From positions 1-64,000 of the forward strand of contig NZ_JACHJQ010000011.1 in the NCBI RefSeq assembly GCF_014203735.1: a DNA stretch of 64,000 bases. Direction: 5' to 3'. This stretch comes from Actinophytocola algeriensis. Lineage in GTDB: Bacteria; Actinomycetota; Actinomycetes; Mycobacteriales; Pseudonocardiaceae. Under the pieces are notes generated by a model, which worked only from the letters and a program-made list of their open reading frames with translations, searched no databases and was not told the origin of the DNA. Position 1 is the first letter of the stretch. The number at the start of each line of letters is the position of its first letter. Of this stretch, positions 24,967-33,419 are shown piece by piece. The position numbers and the translations under genes were made by a program.

Positions 24967-26139
24967 TCACGCCAGCTTGTGCAAACGCACGATCGCTTCG
25001 TCGAGCACCTCGTCCTTCTTGCAGAACGCGAAGCGGACGATGTGCTTCCACGCGTCCGGTGTGTCGGTGAAGACCTGCACGGGCACGGCGGCCACGCCGA
25101 CGCGTTCCGGCAGTCGCAGGCACAGCTCCGCGCCGTCGGAGAAGCCGAGCGGCCGGACGTCCGCGCACACGAAGTAGGTGCCCGCGCTGGGCCGCACGCC
25201 GAAACCGGCCGCCGCCAGCCCTTCCGACAGCCGGGTCCGCTTCGCCGCGAGGTCGTCCCGCAGCGCCGTCACCCACGCGGACTCGTGCTCCAGCGCGTAG
25301 GCCACGGCGGGCTGGAACGGCGCGCCGCCGACGAAGGTCAGGAACTGCTTGGCCGCGCGGACCGCCGACGTGAGCTCCTCCGGCGCGCACACCCAGCCGA
25401 TCTTCCAGCCCGTGCAGTTGAACATCTTCCCGGCCGACGAGATGGTCACGGTCCGCTCCGCCATGCCGGGGAACGTGCACAGCGGCAGGTGGGGCACACC
25501 GCCACAGCCGAGGTCGTAGGTCAGCGACTCGTACACCTCGTCGGTGATCGCGATCAGGTCGTGCTCGACGCAGAGCGCCGCGATCCCGGCCAGTTCCTCG
25601 TGGGTGAACACGGTGCCGGTCGGGTTGTGCGGCGAGTTCACGAGGATCGCCCGCGTCTTCGGCGTGATCGCGGCGCGCACGGCGTCCAGGTCGACCGAGA
25701 ACCGCTCACCGTCGACCAGGGACACGACCTTGCGGGTCGCGCCCGCGAGGGCCACAGAAGCCGCGTAGGAGTCGTAGTACGGCTCGAACAGGATGACCTC
25801 GTCACCGGGTTCGGTCAGCGCCAGCAGCGCCGACGCGATGGCCTCCGTGGCGCCGACGGTCACCAGGACCTCGGTGTCCGGGTCGAACTCGATCCCGTAA
25901 CCGGCGCGCTGGGCGGCGATCGCGGCCCGCAGCTCCGGGCGGCCGGGCCCGGGCGGGTACTGGTTCACCCCGGACGCGATGGCCCGCTGGGCCTCCTCGA
26001 GCATGCCGGCGGGGCCGTCCGTGTCGGGGAAGCCCTGCCCGAGGTTCACCGCCCCGGTCCTGGTCGCGAGCGCGGTCATCTCCGCGAAGATCGTCGACGT
26101 GAAGGGGGTCAGGCGGGACACGAGAGCAGGACGACGCAC
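24967..26139 (-). CDS. pyridoxal phosphate-dependent class I/II aminotransferase
   Basis: 390 aa. NLGQGFPDTDGP, NQYPPGPGRPELR, VNSPHNPTGTVF, ITDEVYESLTYD and SSAGKMFNCTGWKIGW (PLP Lys) define the aspartate-aminotransferase superfamily. Close mycobacterial relatives are annotated as N-succinyldiaminopimelate aminotransferase DapC or methionine/kynurenine aminotransferases; specificity is not decided by sequence alone. GTG start with AGGA about 10 nt upstream. Divergent from the DUF445 gene, 29 nt between starts. Confidence 0.87.
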   Translation of the reverse strand: MRRPALVSRLTPFTSTIFAEMTALATRTGAVNLGQGFPDTDGPAGMLEEAQRAIASGVNQYPPGPGRPELRAAIAAQRAGYGIEFDPDTEVLVTVGATEAIASALLALTEPGDEVILFEPYYDSYAASVALAGATRKVVSLVDGERFSVDLDAVRAAITPKTRAILVNSPHNPTGTVFTHEELAGIAALCVEHDLIAITDEVYESLTYDLGCGGVPHLPLCTFPGMAERTVTISSAGKMFNCTGWKIGWVCAPEELTSAVRAAKQFLTFVGGAPFQPAVAYALEHESAWVTALRDDLAAKRTRLSEGLAAAGFGVRPSAGTYFVCADVRPLGFSDGAELCLRLPERVGVAAVPVQVFTDTPDAWKHIVRFAFCKKDEVLDEAIVRLHKLA

Positions 26140-26168
26140 GGTCAGCCATCCTCACGGACAATGGAGGT

Positions 26169-27494
26169 GTGCGGCAACTGACCGAGACGAAGAACATCGC
26201 GACCGAGAACATCGCGACCAGGAACATCGCCGGCAAGAACATCGCGGCCCCGATCCCGGACGAGGCCGAGAAGAAGCGCGCGCTGCGGAAGATGAAGCTC
26301 GTCGCGCTGTCGTTCCTGGTCGGCGCCGCCGTGATCTTCGTGGTCATGTCGCTGTGGCCGGGTGAGCCCGCGTGGACGGGCTACGTGAAGGCGGCCGCCG
26401 AGGCGGGCATGGTCGGCGCGCTCGCCGACTGGTTCGCGGTCACGGCGCTGTTCCGGCACCCGATGGGGATCAGGATCCCGCACACGGCGATCATCCCGAC
26501 CCGCAAGGACGCGATCGGCAACAGCCTCGGCGAGTTCGTGGGCTCGAACTTCCTGTCCGAGCAGGTCGTGCGGGAACGGCTGCGCCGGGTCGGGGTGGCG
26601 TCGCGGCTCGGCGCCTGGGTGGCCGAACCGGACAACTCCGAGCGCGTGACCGCCGAGCTGGCGACCGTGGTGCGCGGCGTGGTCGCCGTGCTGCGGGACG
26701 AGGACGTGCAGGAGGTCATGGAGCAGGCCGTGGTCAAGCGCGTGGTCGCGGTGCCGTGGGGGCCGCCGCTGGGCAAGCTGCTGGCCGGGGTGTTCGCGGA
26801 CGGCTCGCACCACAAGCTCGTCGACCTGATGTGCGACCGCGCCTACGAGTGGGTCAAGAACAACCACTCGCAGGTCATGCGGGTGGTGTCGGACCGGTCG
26901 CCGAGCTGGTCGCCGAAGTTCGTCGACTCGATGGTCGCCGACAAGGTGTACGGCGAGGTGCTGTCGTTCGCGTGGCTGGTCAAGACCGACCCGAACCACC
27001 CGATGCGGCTCGCGGTCGACAAGTTCCTCGCCGAGTTCGCGTCCGACCTGCAGACCGACCCGGCCACCATGGAACGCGCCGAGGCCGTCAAGCAGCAGGT
27101 GCTGGCGCACCGCGAGGTCCAGAACGTGATCGGCTCGGCCTGGTCGACGGCCAAGCGGATGCTGCTCGACGCGGCCGAGGACCCGTCCAGCGAGCTGCGC
27201 AAACGCGTGCGCGAGGGCCTGATCTCACTCGGCCGCAAGCTCACCGACGACGACGCGCTGCGCGACAAGGTCGACAGCTGGGTCGAGGGCGCGGCCGCGT
27301 ACGTGGTGGTCAACTACCGCGACGAGATCACCACGCTGATCACCGACACCGTGCAGCGCTGGGACGCCGAGGAGACGTCCCGCAAGATCGAGCTGCAGGT
27401 CGGCCGCGACCTCCAGTTCATCCGGATCAACGGCACGGTCGTCGGCGCGCTGGCCGGCCTGCTGATCTACACGATCGCTCAGCTCACCCTCTGA
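26169..27494 (+). CDS. DUF445 family membrane protein
   Basis: 441 aa. A membrane helix near residues 44-62 (VALSFLVGAAVIFVVMSLW), the conserved MVGALADWFAVTALFRHPMG and IPHTAIIPTRKDAIGNSLGEFV, a long amphipathic helical middle and a C-terminal helix GTVVGALAGLLIYTIAQL are typical of DUF445 (YjiN-like) proteins; function unknown. The N-terminal 28 residues are unusual: four pentapeptides of the form N-I-A-x-x (residues 9-28). GTG start preceded by GGAGGT very close; GGA of ATGGAGG is the likely ribosome-binding core. Its 3' end overlaps the convergent kinase remnant by 16 nt. Confidence 0.88.
   Translation: MRQLTETKNIATENIATRNIAGKNIAAPIPDEAEKKRALRKMKLVALSFLVGAAVIFVVMSLWPGEPAWTGYVKAAAEAGMVGALADWFAVTALFRHPMGIRIPHTAIIPTRKDAIGNSLGEFVGSNFLSEQVVRERLRRVGVASRLGAWVAEPDNSERVTAELATVVRGVVAVLRDEDVQEVMEQAVVKRVVAVPWGPPLGKLLAGVFADGSHHKLVDLMCDRAYEWVKNNHSQVMRVVSDRSPSWSPKFVDSMVADKVYGEVLSFAWLVKTDPNHPMRLAVDKFLAEFASDLQTDPATMERAEAVKQQVLAHREVQNVIGSAWSTAKRMLLDAAEDPSSELRKRVREGLISLGRKLTDDDALRDKVDSWVEGAAAYVVVNYRDEITTLITDTVQRWDAEETSRKIELQVGRDLQFIRINGTVVGALAGLLIYTIAQLTL
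26193..26252 (+). repeat. 15-bp tandem repeat coding NIAxx pentapeptides
   Basis: Four 15-bp units begin with AACATCGC at 26193, 26208, 26223 and 26238. They encode NIATE, NIATR, NIAGK and NIAAP ahead of the first membrane helix of the DUF445 protein. Confidence 0.9.
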
Positions 27495-27988
27495 AACAGC
27501 TGCCAGTACAGGCTGTTCGCGCGGGCGGCCGCCGGTGCGTGGCGGGCGAGGATCGCGGCCACGTGCGCGGGCGCGCCGGGCGGTACGCCGCCGGTGGCGC
27601 ACCACGCGACGAACTCGTTGCGGGCGGCGGGGACGCTGCTCACCCCGCACACCTCGGTCGCCAGCCAGTTGACCAGGCGCATGGCCGCGTAGTCGGCGTC
27701 GTGCGTGGCGTTGCGCCGCACGAAGGCCCGCTCGGCCACCGACAGGTCGAAGCGCGGCGACGTGACCAGCCCGAAGTCGGTGAGGCACAGCCGCGCGCCG
27801 TCGGTACGGAGGTTGCCGAAGTGCCCGTCCTTGTGCAGCAGTTCGTGGTCGCGCAGGAACGCCACGATGTGCGTGAGCTGCTGTTCCATCAGCTCTGCCT
27901 TGCTCGCCGGCTCGTCGCGCAGCCAGTCGTACAGCGAGTGCGGGACGTACTCGCTGACCAGCACGAGGCTGTGCGTCGCGGCCGCCAT
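27479..27988 (-). pseudogene. protein kinase-like gene lacking the N-terminal lobe
   Basis: 169 aa from the first possible ATG. The hinge-like SLVLVSEYVPHSLYDWL, catalytic loop HKDGHFGNL, LTDFGL and a helical end are intact and match the C-terminal half of an actinomycete protein-kinase-like family. The N-lobe (glycine loop, VAIK-type Lys, helix C) should precede but is absent. The frame stays open for only about 43 codons upstream, without a start codon, before a TGA at 28118. The 150 nt upstream show no homologous code in other frames. Likely a 5'-deleted remnant. Confidence 0.65.
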
Positions 27989-28140
27989 CAGGGGGGTGTC
28001 TTTTGGATCTTTGTGGAGAGTCTGGGCCTGAGCAGCAGATACCTCAGGGGAACGTGATGGCGGGCAACCACTGACCGCCTGCGGTCGGGGAGCGTCGCCG
28101 GGTCGGGACCAACACTTTCAAATCCGGGGAGGCGGACTAG

Positions 28141-28602
28141 TCACCGCCGCGCCGAGCGCCACGTGCGGGCCTTCTCGCGGTTGCCGCACACCTGCATGGA
28201 GCACCACGTGCGGGAGTGGTTGCGCGAGCGGTCGTAGAACGCCCACCGGCAGTCGTCGGCGGGGCAGATCTTCACCCGCGCCCACTGCCCGAGCACGGCC
28301 AGCCTGCTGGCGGCCGCGAGCACCGCGCCAGCCACGTCGGCCGCCGCGAGCCGTGGCGCGCCGCCCGCGGACAGCTCGACGGTCACCGGGACGGCGGCGT
28401 CCTCGGGCTCGGCGGACGCGTCGACGGGGTCGCCGACCGCGGCCCGCAGCGCGGTCCGCACGGCACCGGCGTCGGCCGCGCCGTCGGCCAGTCCTCGGTC
28501 GGCGAGCCACCGCCGCCAGGCGTCCGGATCGGACAGCACATCCGTGTGCGCGTCATGGTCGACGGTGTTCAGGAAGTCGACCACCAGGTCCACGTCGGTC
28601 AC
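28141..28602 (-). CDS. CGNR zinc-finger / ABATE-domain putative transcription regulator
   Basis: 153 aa. N-terminal DLVVDFLNTVD is the start of the ABATE domain. C-terminal CPADDCRWAFYDRSRNHSRTWCSMQVCGNREKAR contains the CGNR motif and four Cys of the zinc finger. Such proteins are usually single-domain regulators. I prefer GTG at 28602, which follows a TACAGT box by 7 nt and gives the usual family N-terminus; GTG at 28611 is the alternative. Divergent from the PadR gene. Confidence 0.85.
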   Translation of the reverse strand: MTDVDLVVDFLNTVDHDAHTDVLSDPDAWRRWLADRGLADGAADAGAVRTALRAAVGDPVDASAEPEDAAVPVTVELSAGGAPRLAAADVAGAVLAAASRLAVLGQWARVKICPADDCRWAFYDRSRNHSRTWCSMQVCGNREKARTWRSARR

Positions 28603-28633
28603 GACAACCACTGTAGGCCAGACACCGGTTGTC
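28603..28633. promoter_or_regulatory. GACAACC-n17-GGTTGTC inverted repeat
   Basis: Perfect 7-bp arms at 28603-28609 and 28627-28633 lie directly upstream of the CGNR regulator start. A likely operator for that gene; which protein binds is unknown. Confidence 0.5.
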
Positions 28634-28669
28634 GCGATAAAAGACCTGGTCAGGCGGCTATTCGCAGGG

Positions 28670-28689
28670 TGTATAGACCCAGCTATACA
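28670..28689. promoter_or_regulatory. TGTATAG-n6-CTATACA operator upstream of padR
   Basis: A perfect 7-bp inverted repeat at 28670-28676 and 28683-28689, followed by TGTACA at 28695-28700, 11 nt before the padR ATG. AT-rich dyads of this kind are bound by PadR proteins (family knowledge), so autoregulation of the padR-ABC operon is likely. Confidence 0.65.
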
Positions 28690-28710
28690 CCGCGTGTACA
28701 GTTCTCAGGC

Positions 28711-29235
28711 ATGTCGATCGGACACACTCTGTTAGGACTGCTCGAAGGCGGGCCGAGACACGGCTACGACCTCAAGCGGGCGTACGACGAGCACTTCGGG
28801 CACGGTCGGCCGCTGCACTACGGGCAGGTCTACGCGACGCTCTCGCGGCTGTTGAAGAACGGCCTCATCGAGGAGAGCGGCGTCGAGCAGGGCGGCGGCC
28901 CGGACCGCAAGCGCTACGCGGTCACGGCCGAGGGCGTCACCGACGTCGACACGTGGCTCGGCACGCCGGAGAAGCCCGAGCTGTACATGCAGAGCACGCT
29001 CTACACGAAGGTCGTCATCGCGCTCATGTCCGAGCGCGACGCCCAGGACGTGCTCGACACCCAGCGGCACGCGCACCTGCGCGCCATGCGTGAGCTCACC
29101 GCCCGCAAGCGCGGCGGTGACCTCGCGGACCAGCTGATCTGCGACCACGCGCTCTTCCACCTCGAGGCCGACCTGCGCTGGCTCGAGCTGACCGCGGCCC
29201 GCATCGACGAACTACGGAATCAGGTGACCTCATGA
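28711..29235 (+). CDS. PadR family transcriptional regulator
   Basis: 174 aa. The PadR winged HTH spans residues 1-80: LLGLLEGGPRHGYDLKRAYDEHF, YGQVYATLSRLLKNGLIEE and RKRYAVTAEG. The C-terminal helical Vir_act_alpha_C-like part (95-174) would dimerise. It overlaps the ABC ATPase start by 4 nt (ATGA), so it most likely represses the exporter it is cotranscribed with, responding to a transported drug or metabolite. Confidence 0.92.
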   Translation: MSIGHTLLGLLEGGPRHGYDLKRAYDEHFGHGRPLHYGQVYATLSRLLKNGLIEESGVEQGGGPDRKRYAVTAEGVTDVDTWLGTPEKPELYMQSTLYTKVVIALMSERDAQDVLDTQRHAHLRAMRELTARKRGGDLADQLICDHALFHLEADLRWLELTAARIDELRNQVTS

Positions 29236-29909
29236 CACAGCCACTGCTGGCGGCGACCGGCGTCGTCAAGTCCTTCGGCCCGACCAAGGCGCTCGACGGC
29301 GCGAACATGTCCGTCCGCGCCGGTGAGGTCGTGGCCGTCATGGGCCCGTCCGGGTCCGGCAAGTCGACGATGCTGCACTGCCTCGCGGGCATCATCCAGC
29401 CCGACGCGGGGACGGTGATGTACGACGGCAAGGAGCTGTCCGCCATGCCGGACCAGCCACGCAGCACGCTGCGGCGCACCGAGTTCGGCTTCGTGTTCCA
29501 GTTCGGGCAGCTCGTGCCGGAGCTCTCGTGCATCGAGAACGTGGCGCTGCCGATGCGCCTCGGCGGCATGAAGCGGCGCGACGCCGAGGCCAAGGCCCGC
29601 ACGTGGCTGGACCGCCTCGAGGTCGGCGAGGTCGCTGCCAAGCGGCCCGGCGAGGTGTCCGGCGGTCAGGGCCAGCGGGTCGCGGTGGCCCGCGCGCTCG
29701 TCACCGGTCCACGGGTGATCTTCGCGGACGAGCCGACCGGCGCACTGGACTCGCTCAACGGCGAGCACGTGATGCGCCTGCTCACCGAGGCCGCGAAGGA
29801 CACCGGCGCGGCCGTCATCCTCGTGACCCACGAGCCCCGCGTCGCCGCGTACTCCGACCGCGAGGTCATCGTGCGTGACGGGCACACGAGGCAGGTGGAG
29901 TTCGCGTGA
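29232..29909 (+). CDS. ABC transporter ATP-binding protein (MacB/LolD type)
   Basis: 225 aa. Walker A GPSGSGKST near residue 40, Q-loop FVFQFGQLVPELS, signature VSGGQGQRVAVARAL, Walker B VIFADEPTGALD and H-loop VTHEP are all intact. The short length and ALD after Walker B are typical of ATPases paired with FtsX-like permeases. Operon with padR and the permease that follows after 55 nt. Confidence 0.95.
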   Translation: MTQPLLAATGVVKSFGPTKALDGANMSVRAGEVVAVMGPSGSGKSTMLHCLAGIIQPDAGTVMYDGKELSAMPDQPRSTLRRTEFGFVFQFGQLVPELSCIENVALPMRLGGMKRRDAEAKARTWLDRLEVGEVAAKRPGEVSGGQGQRVAVARALVTGPRVIFADEPTGALDSLNGEHVMRLLTEAAKDTGAAVILVTHEPRVAAYSDREVIVRDGHTRQVEFA

Positions 29910-29964
29910 TGGCGGGCAACTCCGGGCGCACGCCGTGCGTCCTCGAAGCGGGGGAGGGACGGGC

Positions 29965-32271
29965 GTGAACGTCCGGGGGTGGATGAGCGACCTCGTCCTC
30001 GGGGTCCGGCTGGCCGTCGGGGGCGGCCGGACCTCGTGGGCGAGGCTCGCACTCAGCGCGGTGGGGATCGCGATCGCGACGGCCGTGCTGCTGGTGGCCG
30101 CGTCCGCGGGCACCATGCACCAGGAGCGCGAGGTGCGGCAGTACGCCGACTTCGTGCAGGACGCGCCGGTCGAGGGCGTGGACCCCACGCTGACCGACCG
30201 CAACTACACCGAGTTCCGCGGCGACCACGTCGCCCTCACCTACGTCGCGGCCACCGGGCCGTCCTCGCCGAAGCCGGCGGGGCTGCCCGAACTGCCCGCC
30301 GCGGGTGAGATGTACGCGTCGCCGGCACTGGCCGAGCTGCTGGCGTCGCCGGAGGGCGAGCTGCTGCTGCCGCGCGTGCCCGAGAAGGTGGCAGGCACGC
30401 TCCCCCAGGGCATGGTGGAGCTGCCGGGCGACCTGGTGGCGTGGATCGGCGTCGACGAGAAGACGCTGGCGGACATCGACGCGGTCCCGGCGTACGGGTT
30501 CGGCTCCGATCCCGAGGCGGCGTCCCTCGACCCGGGGCTGCTCGCGTTGCTGCTGGTGGGTGCGGTCGTGCTGCTGCTGCCGGTGTTCATCTTCGTGACG
30601 TCCGCGAGCCGGATCGCGGGCGCGGAGCGGGACCGCAGACTCTCCGCGCTGCGGCTCGTCGGGTCCGGTTCCCGGCAGGTGCGCAGGATCGCGGCCGCCG
30701 AGTCGCTCGCGGGTGCGTTCGTCGGGCTGGTGCTCGGCGCGGTGGTGTTCGTGGTGGCGCGCCAGTTCACCGACCGCATCGACCTGTTCGGTGAGCGGGC
30801 GTACGTCTCCGACGTGGTGCCCGACCCGGTGCTGACGGCGTTGATCGTGCTGCTGATCCCGGCGCTGTCGGTGCTCACCGCCCTGTTCGCGCTGCGGCGC
30901 ACGATCATCGAGCCGCTCGGCGTGGTGCGGCAGAGCAAGCCGGTGCGCAGGCGCCTGTGGTGGCGGCTCGCGCTGATCATGCTGGGTGTGGTGCTGCTGA
31001 CCACGCAGCTCGGCGCGGCGGACAACAGCGACACGTGGGCGTGGGCCGTGAGCGGTGGCGCCGCGCTGCTGCTGATCGGGGTGCCCGTGCTGCTGCCGTG
31101 GCTGGTCGAGCGGGTCGCGGGGCAGGTGTCGGGCGGCCCGACGTCGTGGCTGCTCGCGGTCCGCAGGCTGCAGCTGGACAGCGGCACGTCGGCGCGGGTC
31201 GTCGGCGGGGTCGCGGTCGTGCTGGCCGGTGCGATCACGCTGCAGACCGTGCTGATGTCGGTCGAGGGCGTGGTCGGTCTGCCGGGCGGTGAGGACGCGC
31301 CCCCCGGCGCGGTCGAGGTCTCGACCAGCCAGGAGCTGGCGTCCGCGGTGTCGGCGGAGGTGGCGGCCGCCGACGGTGTGGACGCCGTGCACACGCTGCG
31401 GTACACGTCCTTCTACGAGGCGAGCACGACGGACAACGCGTGGGGTGCGGTCGTGGTGGACTGCGCGGCCGTGCGCGACCTGGTGCGCGTCCGCGACTGC
31501 ACGGACGGCGACGTGTACCTGATGCGCGACGAGTACCAGATGCCGCCGGAGCCGGGGACGGCACTCGAGCAGCGCGACTACCAGGGCACGTCGAACGCGG
31601 ACCTCGTGGTCACCGGCACGTGGTCGGTGCCTGCGGACGCGAAGTACTTCGACCGGCCGGACAACAGCAGCGTCTACGCGACGATCGTGGTGACGCCGGG
31701 CGCGATCGCCGCCGCGGCACTGCCGCAGGACGAGTCGGCGACGGTGTACGCCATGGTCTCCCACGACCTGACGAGCGACCAGCTGGAAGGCATCCGCAAC
31801 TCGGTCGCCGCCCACCGCGTCGGGGCCCACGTGTACTCGTTCAACACGGGCCCGGACCTGGACGACAACCAGCAGACCTACGTGGCGATCCGCACCGGCC
31901 TGTACGCGGGCTCGATCTTCACGCTGCTGCTGGCGGGCATCAGCCTGCTCGTGCTGGCACTGGAACACATCCGCGAACGCCGCCGCACGCTGGCGATGCT
32001 GACGGCGAGCGGGGTGCCGCGCGGGGTGCTGGGACGGTCGCTGCTGTGGCAGGTGGCGCTGCCGATCGTGCTGGGCGTGGTGGTCGCGCTGCTGACGGGC
32101 ATCGGTCTGGCCGCGCTGGTGATGCGCCTGACGGAGGACCCGATGGTCGTCGACTGGGCGGGCGTCGCGCTGCTGTGCGCGGGCGCGATCGCGCTGAGCC
32201 TGCTGGTCAGCGCGATGACCATGCCGTTCCTCCGCAACGCGACCCGCCTGTCGGCGTTGCGGACCGAATGA
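29965..32271 (+). CDS. FtsX-like ABC transporter permease
   Basis: 768 aa. Membrane helices lie near residues 25-48 and 185-210, with clusters near 245-300 and 330-380 and three C-terminal helices (about 640-765). Two FtsX-type domains flank an extracytoplasmic part with GGEDAPPGAVEVST and DCAAVRDLVRVRDCTD. RERRRTLAMLTASGVPRGVL before the last helices is the usual FtsX coupling region. GTG start with GGGAGGGA upstream. With the preceding ATPase it forms an exporter of unknown substrate, possibly peptide antibiotics (inference from PadR control). Confidence 0.9.
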   Translation: MNVRGWMSDLVLGVRLAVGGGRTSWARLALSAVGIAIATAVLLVAASAGTMHQEREVRQYADFVQDAPVEGVDPTLTDRNYTEFRGDHVALTYVAATGPSSPKPAGLPELPAAGEMYASPALAELLASPEGELLLPRVPEKVAGTLPQGMVELPGDLVAWIGVDEKTLADIDAVPAYGFGSDPEAASLDPGLLALLLVGAVVLLLPVFIFVTSASRIAGAERDRRLSALRLVGSGSRQVRRIAAAESLAGAFVGLVLGAVVFVVARQFTDRIDLFGERAYVSDVVPDPVLTALIVLLIPALSVLTALFALRRTIIEPLGVVRQSKPVRRRLWWRLALIMLGVVLLTTQLGAADNSDTWAWAVSGGAALLLIGVPVLLPWLVERVAGQVSGGPTSWLLAVRRLQLDSGTSARVVGGVAVVLAGAITLQTVLMSVEGVVGLPGGEDAPPGAVEVSTSQELASAVSAEVAAADGVDAVHTLRYTSFYEASTTDNAWGAVVVDCAAVRDLVRVRDCTDGDVYLMRDEYQMPPEPGTALEQRDYQGTSNADLVVTGTWSVPADAKYFDRPDNSSVYATIVVTPGAIAAAALPQDESATVYAMVSHDLTSDQLEGIRNSVAAHRVGAHVYSFNTGPDLDDNQQTYVAIRTGLYAGSIFTLLLAGISLLVLALEHIRERRRTLAMLTASGVPRGVLGRSLLWQVALPIVLGVVVALLTGIGLAALVMRLTEDPMVVDWAGVALLCAGAIALSLLVSAMTMPFLRNATRLSALRTE

Positions 32272-32280
32272 GCCGGGGGT

Positions 32281-32311
32281 GCCGGGGAGAGGCCGCCCGC
32301 CTCTCCCCGGC
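32281..32311. terminator. bidirectional terminator hairpin
   Basis: GCCGGGGAGAGG (32281-32292) pairs perfectly with CCTCTCCCCGGC (32300-32311) around a 7-nt loop, between the convergent permease and esterase stops. No U-tract, as usual for high-GC actinomycetes. Confidence 0.8.
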
Positions 32312-32315
32312 CAGG

Positions 32316-33269
32316 TCACGCGGCGAGGCGCCAGGCGGAACCCATGTGCCACGCGGCGCAGATGTTCACGTCCAGCAGGTACGCGCCCGCCGTCCCGCAC
32401 TGCGTGGACCCGGTCCCGGGATCCAGTGGCTGCCCGTGGCCCATGCCGGTGATCGTGTACTTCTCGACCACCGCCCGGCCGCCGGCGGCGTACACCTCGT
32501 GCGGGTAGCCCGCGACCGTGTCGGTACTCGTCGGTGTGGCGGGGATGCCGTGCACGTTCGTCCACTGTTCGACCAGTTCGGTCGCGTTCGCCGGGGCCAC
32601 CGTGTAGTCGGCGCTGCCCTGCCAGATGCTGACCGTCGGCCACGGGCCGGTGTGCGGTGAGGCCGCCCGGACCGCGTCACCCAGCGCAGAGGGCGTGCGG
32701 TTCTTGCCGGGGTTCATGCACGAGAACGCGTCGACCATGCTCGCCGCGCACCGGTACGCGATGCCCGCGACCACGCCGCCGCCCGCGAACATCTCCGGGT
32801 AGGTGGCCAGCATGACCGCCGTCATCGCGCCGCCCGCCGACAGGCCGGTCACGTGCACCCGCGCCGGGTCCGCGCCCGTGTCGGCGATCGTCCTGCGCAC
32901 CATCTGCGCGATCGACTCCGCCTCGCCCTGGCCGCGCGTGGTGTCGCCGCGCTCGAACCAGTTGAAGCACTTGTTGAAGTTGTTGCCGCTCTGCTGTTCC
33001 GGCAGCACCACGCTGAACTTCAGCCGGTCCGCCAGCTGGGTCCAGCCGGCGCCGGAACCGTACCCGGACGCGTTCTGCGTGCAGCCGTGCAGTGCGACGA
33101 CCACCGGTCTTCCCGCCGGCAGACCCGTTGGCACGTAACGGAACATCTTCAGGTTGCCGGGATTGCTGCCGAAGCTCGGCACCGGTTCGATCGCGGCCGC
33201 TGCCGGGGTCGCGCCGATGAGCGTCAGCAGGAGCGTGGCCACCACGGCCACGGACGCTGGTCGGAACAT
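32316..33269 (-). CDS. secreted PHB depolymerase-family esterase
   Basis: 317 aa. Signal peptide: VAVVATLLLTLIGATPAAAA. VVALHGCTQN (oxyanion region) and the nucleophile elbow GLSAGGAMTAV (Ser near 150), plus GGRAVVEKYTITGMGHGQPLDPG with the catalytic His, match the esterase PHB/feruloyl-esterase (LpqC/CE1-like) family. Likely secreted and active on polyesters or plant-derived esters. Two Cys pairs could form disulfides. ATG at 33269 sits at the signal peptide. Divergent from another secreted hydrolase, 150 nt apart. Confidence 0.88.
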   Translation of the reverse strand: MFRPASVAVVATLLLTLIGATPAAAAIEPVPSFGSNPGNLKMFRYVPTGLPAGRPVVVALHGCTQNASGYGSGAGWTQLADRLKFSVVLPEQQSGNNFNKCFNWFERGDTTRGQGEAESIAQMVRRTIADTGADPARVHVTGLSAGGAMTAVMLATYPEMFAGGGVVAGIAYRCAASMVDAFSCMNPGKNRTPSALGDAVRAASPHTGPWPTVSIWQGSADYTVAPANATELVEQWTNVHGIPATPTSTDTVAGYPHEVYAAGGRAVVEKYTITGMGHGQPLDPGTGSTQCGTAGAYLLDVNICAAWHMGSAWRLAA

Positions 33270-33419
33270 GCCGTCACCACCTCGTTGTGTTTCGGCGTAC
33301 CTCACTGACGGTAGGCGTGCGACAGCTCTGTGTTCAGAGTGGCGGCCACCACATTCGGGGCCCGGTTTGTGGTGTCCGCACTCATTTCCGCGCGCGCGGA
33401 AGGCTTCTACGTTTCCGGT

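Noticed and set aside
28053-29920. 16-bp direct repeat CGTGATGGCGGGCAAC at 28053 and 29905 flanking the CGNR-PadR-ABC ATPase block
   Set aside because: It could suggest insertion of a segment, but a chance 16-mer match in 64 kb of such skewed composition is quite likely, and no inverted ends or integrase accompany it.
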